Below are positions 6,147 to 7,878 of a stretch of 7,878 nt of DNA, piece by piece. Made by a program: the position numbers and the translations under genes. The notes below the pieces were generated by a model that made no database searches, had not been told where the DNA came from, and was given only the letters and a program-made list of their open reading frames with translations. Source of the DNA: an uncultured Bacteroidota bacterium (lineage in GTDB: Bacteria; Bacteroidota; Bacteroidia; Chitinophagales; Chitinophagaceae); assembly GCA_946479615.1 (NCBI GenBank), contig CAMLGR010000189.1, forward strand, positions 1-7,878, in the 5' to 3' direction. The stretch's first letter is position 1. The number at the start of each line of letters is the position of its first letter.

Positions 6147-7878
6147 CTACATCTCCATCTTCAAAAACTCTCCCGTAAAACTTTCTTTATTCTTCAGCAA
6201 CTCTTCCGGTGTTCCTTCAAATAAGACCTTTCCGCCGCCATCACCACCTTCAGGACCGAGATCGATGATATGATCCGCTACCTTGATAACATCCATATTG
6301 TGCTCGATCACCAATACCGTATTTCCCCTGTCCACCAGTTTATTCAATACATCCAGCAAATGCCGGATATCTTCAAAATGTAAACCCGTAGTAGGCTCAT
6401 CCAATATATAGAATGTTTTACCCGTATCTCTTTTGGCAAGTTCGGTCGATAATTTTACGCGTTGCGCTTCTCCCCCGCTTAATGTAACGGCTGATTGCCC
6501 CAGTGTGATATAACCCAGTCCTACTTCTTCCAGCACTTTTATTTTCCTGTACAGGTAAGGTACCGGCTGGAAAAATTCCACCGCTTCTTCTACCGTCATT
6601 TCCAATACATCTGCAATGGATTTTCCCTTGTAACGGATCTCGAGCGTTTCGCGGTTATATCGTTTCCCATTGCATTTCTCACAATGCACATATACATCGG
6701 GCAGGAAATTCATTTCAATCACCCGCATACCACCACCTTCACAAACTTCACAACGGCCACTTTTTACATTGAATGAAAAACGTCCTGCGGTATAGCCACG
6801 GATCTTTGCTTCCGGTATGGAAGCAAACAAAGTCCTGATCTCGGTAAAGAACCCGCAATAAGTAGCGGGATTGCTCCGGGGAGTACGCCCGATCGGCGAC
6901 TGGTCTATCTCAATCACTTTATCGATATGATCAAGTCCTTTGATGTTTTTATATTCCAACGGGCTCACCCTTGATCCGTACACGTGCGTAGATAGTATCG
7001 GGTATAATGTTTCATTGATCAATGTCGATTTACCGCTTCCGCTGACACCGGTCACAACGATCAATTCCCCCAATGGGAATTTCACATCCATGCCTCGCAG
7101 GTTGTTTCCTTTTGCTCCTTTCAGTTCCAGGAATTTTCCATTGCCCTTTCTTCTTTCTGCCGGTACTTCGATCTTTTTGATGCCATTGAGATAATCGGAG
7201 GTCAGCGTATTTAATTTCAATAATTCTTTTGGCTTTCCCTGTGCTACGATCCTTCCGCCATGATGGCCGGCTTTGGGACCGATATCAATTAAATAATCGG
7301 CAGCCAGCATAATATCTTTATCATGTTCCACTACCAGCACACTGTTACCGATATCGCGCAGGTTTTTCAGGGCCGTGATCAGCCGGTGATTATCACGCTG
7401 GTGAAGACCGATGGATGGCTCATCCAGTATATAAGTAATACCCTGCAACTGCGAACCGATCTGTGTGGCCAGGCGTATCCGCTGCGATTCACCGCCACTT
7501 AATGTTTTGGAAGGACGATTCAATGAAAGATAAGTAAGACCCACATCCAGCAAAAAACTCAGGCGCTCACGGATCTCTTTCAATACATCTTTACCGATTG
7601 TTTTTTGTTTATTGCTTATTCTTAATTCAATGCCATCGAGCCAGGCGGCCAGGTTATCCAGGTTCATATCGCTGAGTTCGGCGATATTTCTATCATCCAC
7701 CTTGAACCAAAGACTTTCTTTTTTCAACCTGGCGCCGCCGCAGCTTTCACAGGGTTTCAGTTGCATATAACTTTCTGCCCAATCTCTTAATCCTTCGCTG
7801 TGCCCGTTGTTGAACCAGCGGCGAAGCATATTGATGATCCCTTCATACGGCGCAGCAGGATCAAACTTTACATTTTCG
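6147..7878 (-). CDS. uvrA: Excinuclease ABC subunit A (partial, C-terminal 576 residues)
   Basis: This is UvrA, the ATP-driven damage-recognition subunit of nucleotide excision repair; a UvrA dimer loads UvrB at lesions. The frame stays open to the right edge, so the N-terminus is missing. UvrA is usually about 940 residues, leaving roughly 370 outside the window. Counting from the first visible codon, one sees CESCGG (43-48) of an earlier zinc module, signature I LSGGE (126-130), Walker B I with Asp152/Glu153, and switch His185. Then come Walker A II GVSGSGKST (277-285), DQSPIGRTPRSNPATY (325-340), a CxxC pair of the C-terminal zinc finger (376/379 and 399/402), signature II LSGGEAQR (466-473), Walker B II Asp493/Glu494 and His526. 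All key residues are present, so it looks functional. An internal ATG at 7827-7829 is not the start. The sequence is collinear with E. coli UvrA as I recall it. The gene ends in TAG beside a 40-bp inverted repeat. Confidence 0.97.
   Translation of the reverse strand, partial: ENVKFDPAAPYEGIINMLRRWFNNGHSEGLRDWAESYMQLKPCESCGGARLKKESLWFKVDDRNIAELSDMNLDNLAAWLDGIELRISNKQKTIGKDVLKEIRERLSFLLDVGLTYLSLNRPSKTLSGGESQRIRLATQIGSQLQGITYILDEPSIGLHQRDNHRLITALKNLRDIGNSVLVVEHDKDIMLAADYLIDIGPKAGHHGGRIVAQGKPKELLKLNTLTSDYLNGIKKIEVPAERRKGNGKFLELKGAKGNNLRGMDVKFPLGELIVVTGVSGSGKSTLINETLYPILSTHVYGSRVSPLEYKNIKGLDHIDKVIEIDQSPIGRTPRSNPATYCGFFTEIRTLFASIPEAKIRGYTAGRFSFNVKSGRCEVCEGGGMRVIEMNFLPDVYVHCEKCNGKRYNRETLEIRYKGKSIADVLEMTVEEAVEFFQPVPYLYRKIKVLEEVGLGYITLGQSAVTLSGGEAQRVKLSTELAKRDTGKTFYILDEPTTGLHFEDIRHLLDVLNKLVDRGNTVLVIEHNMDVIKVADHIIDLGPEGGDGGGKVLFEGTPEELLKNKESFTGEFLKMEM

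Noticed and set aside
1..7878. tRNA genes, CRISPR arrays, transposases or phage genes.
   Set aside because: Reading both strands showed no tRNA cloverleaf, no regularly spaced repeats and no mobile-element proteins.

Overview
The window most likely comes from a member of the Bacteroidota, probably near the Chitinophagaceae; the family is an inference. The grounds are: a DUF6089/PorG-type outer-membrane barrel, a small exported protein ending in a domain like the type IX secretion (T9SS) sorting domain, signal peptides ending in the FSQ/SAQ style, no Shine-Dalgarno sequence before any visible start codon, and moderate GC with AT-rich spacers.

Layout, left to right. Bases 1-128 carry no convincing gene but hold a GC-rich structured stretch with one string resembling a conserved RNase P RNA segment. 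A complete tandem ATPase related to ModF/PhrA lies on the minus strand (129-1565). It is divergent from an exported M28 zinc metallopeptidase (1651-3000, plus). An AT-rich inverted repeat separates that from an ElaA-type GNAT acetyltransferase (3110-3574). After a 287-base spacer come two genes that look like a unit: a 321-residue DUF6089/PorG-type barrel (3862-4827) and, 43 bases on, a 135-residue exported protein that is little more than a sorting-like domain (4871-5278). The next 350 bases hold a 120-base element bounded by inverted repeats, a clear intrinsic terminator (about 5422-5451) and an AT-rich leader. Then comes a four-helix membrane protein of unknown function (5629-6051). A perfect 40-bp inverted repeat separates it from the convergent 3' end of uvrA, which runs off the right edge (6147-7878, minus).

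Most of the window is ordinary housekeeping and cell-envelope content: nucleotide excision repair (UvrA), an acetyltransferase and a secreted peptidase. The barrel plus mini sorting-domain protein is the only neighbourhood whose gene content suggests a joint, T9SS-related envelope role. The other points of interest are the degenerate first ATP site of the ModF-like protein, the left-edge RNA-like fragment, and three non-coding inverted-repeat structures at gene boundaries. I found no tRNA, CRISPR array, transposase or phage gene, and nothing I could defend as a wholly new system.
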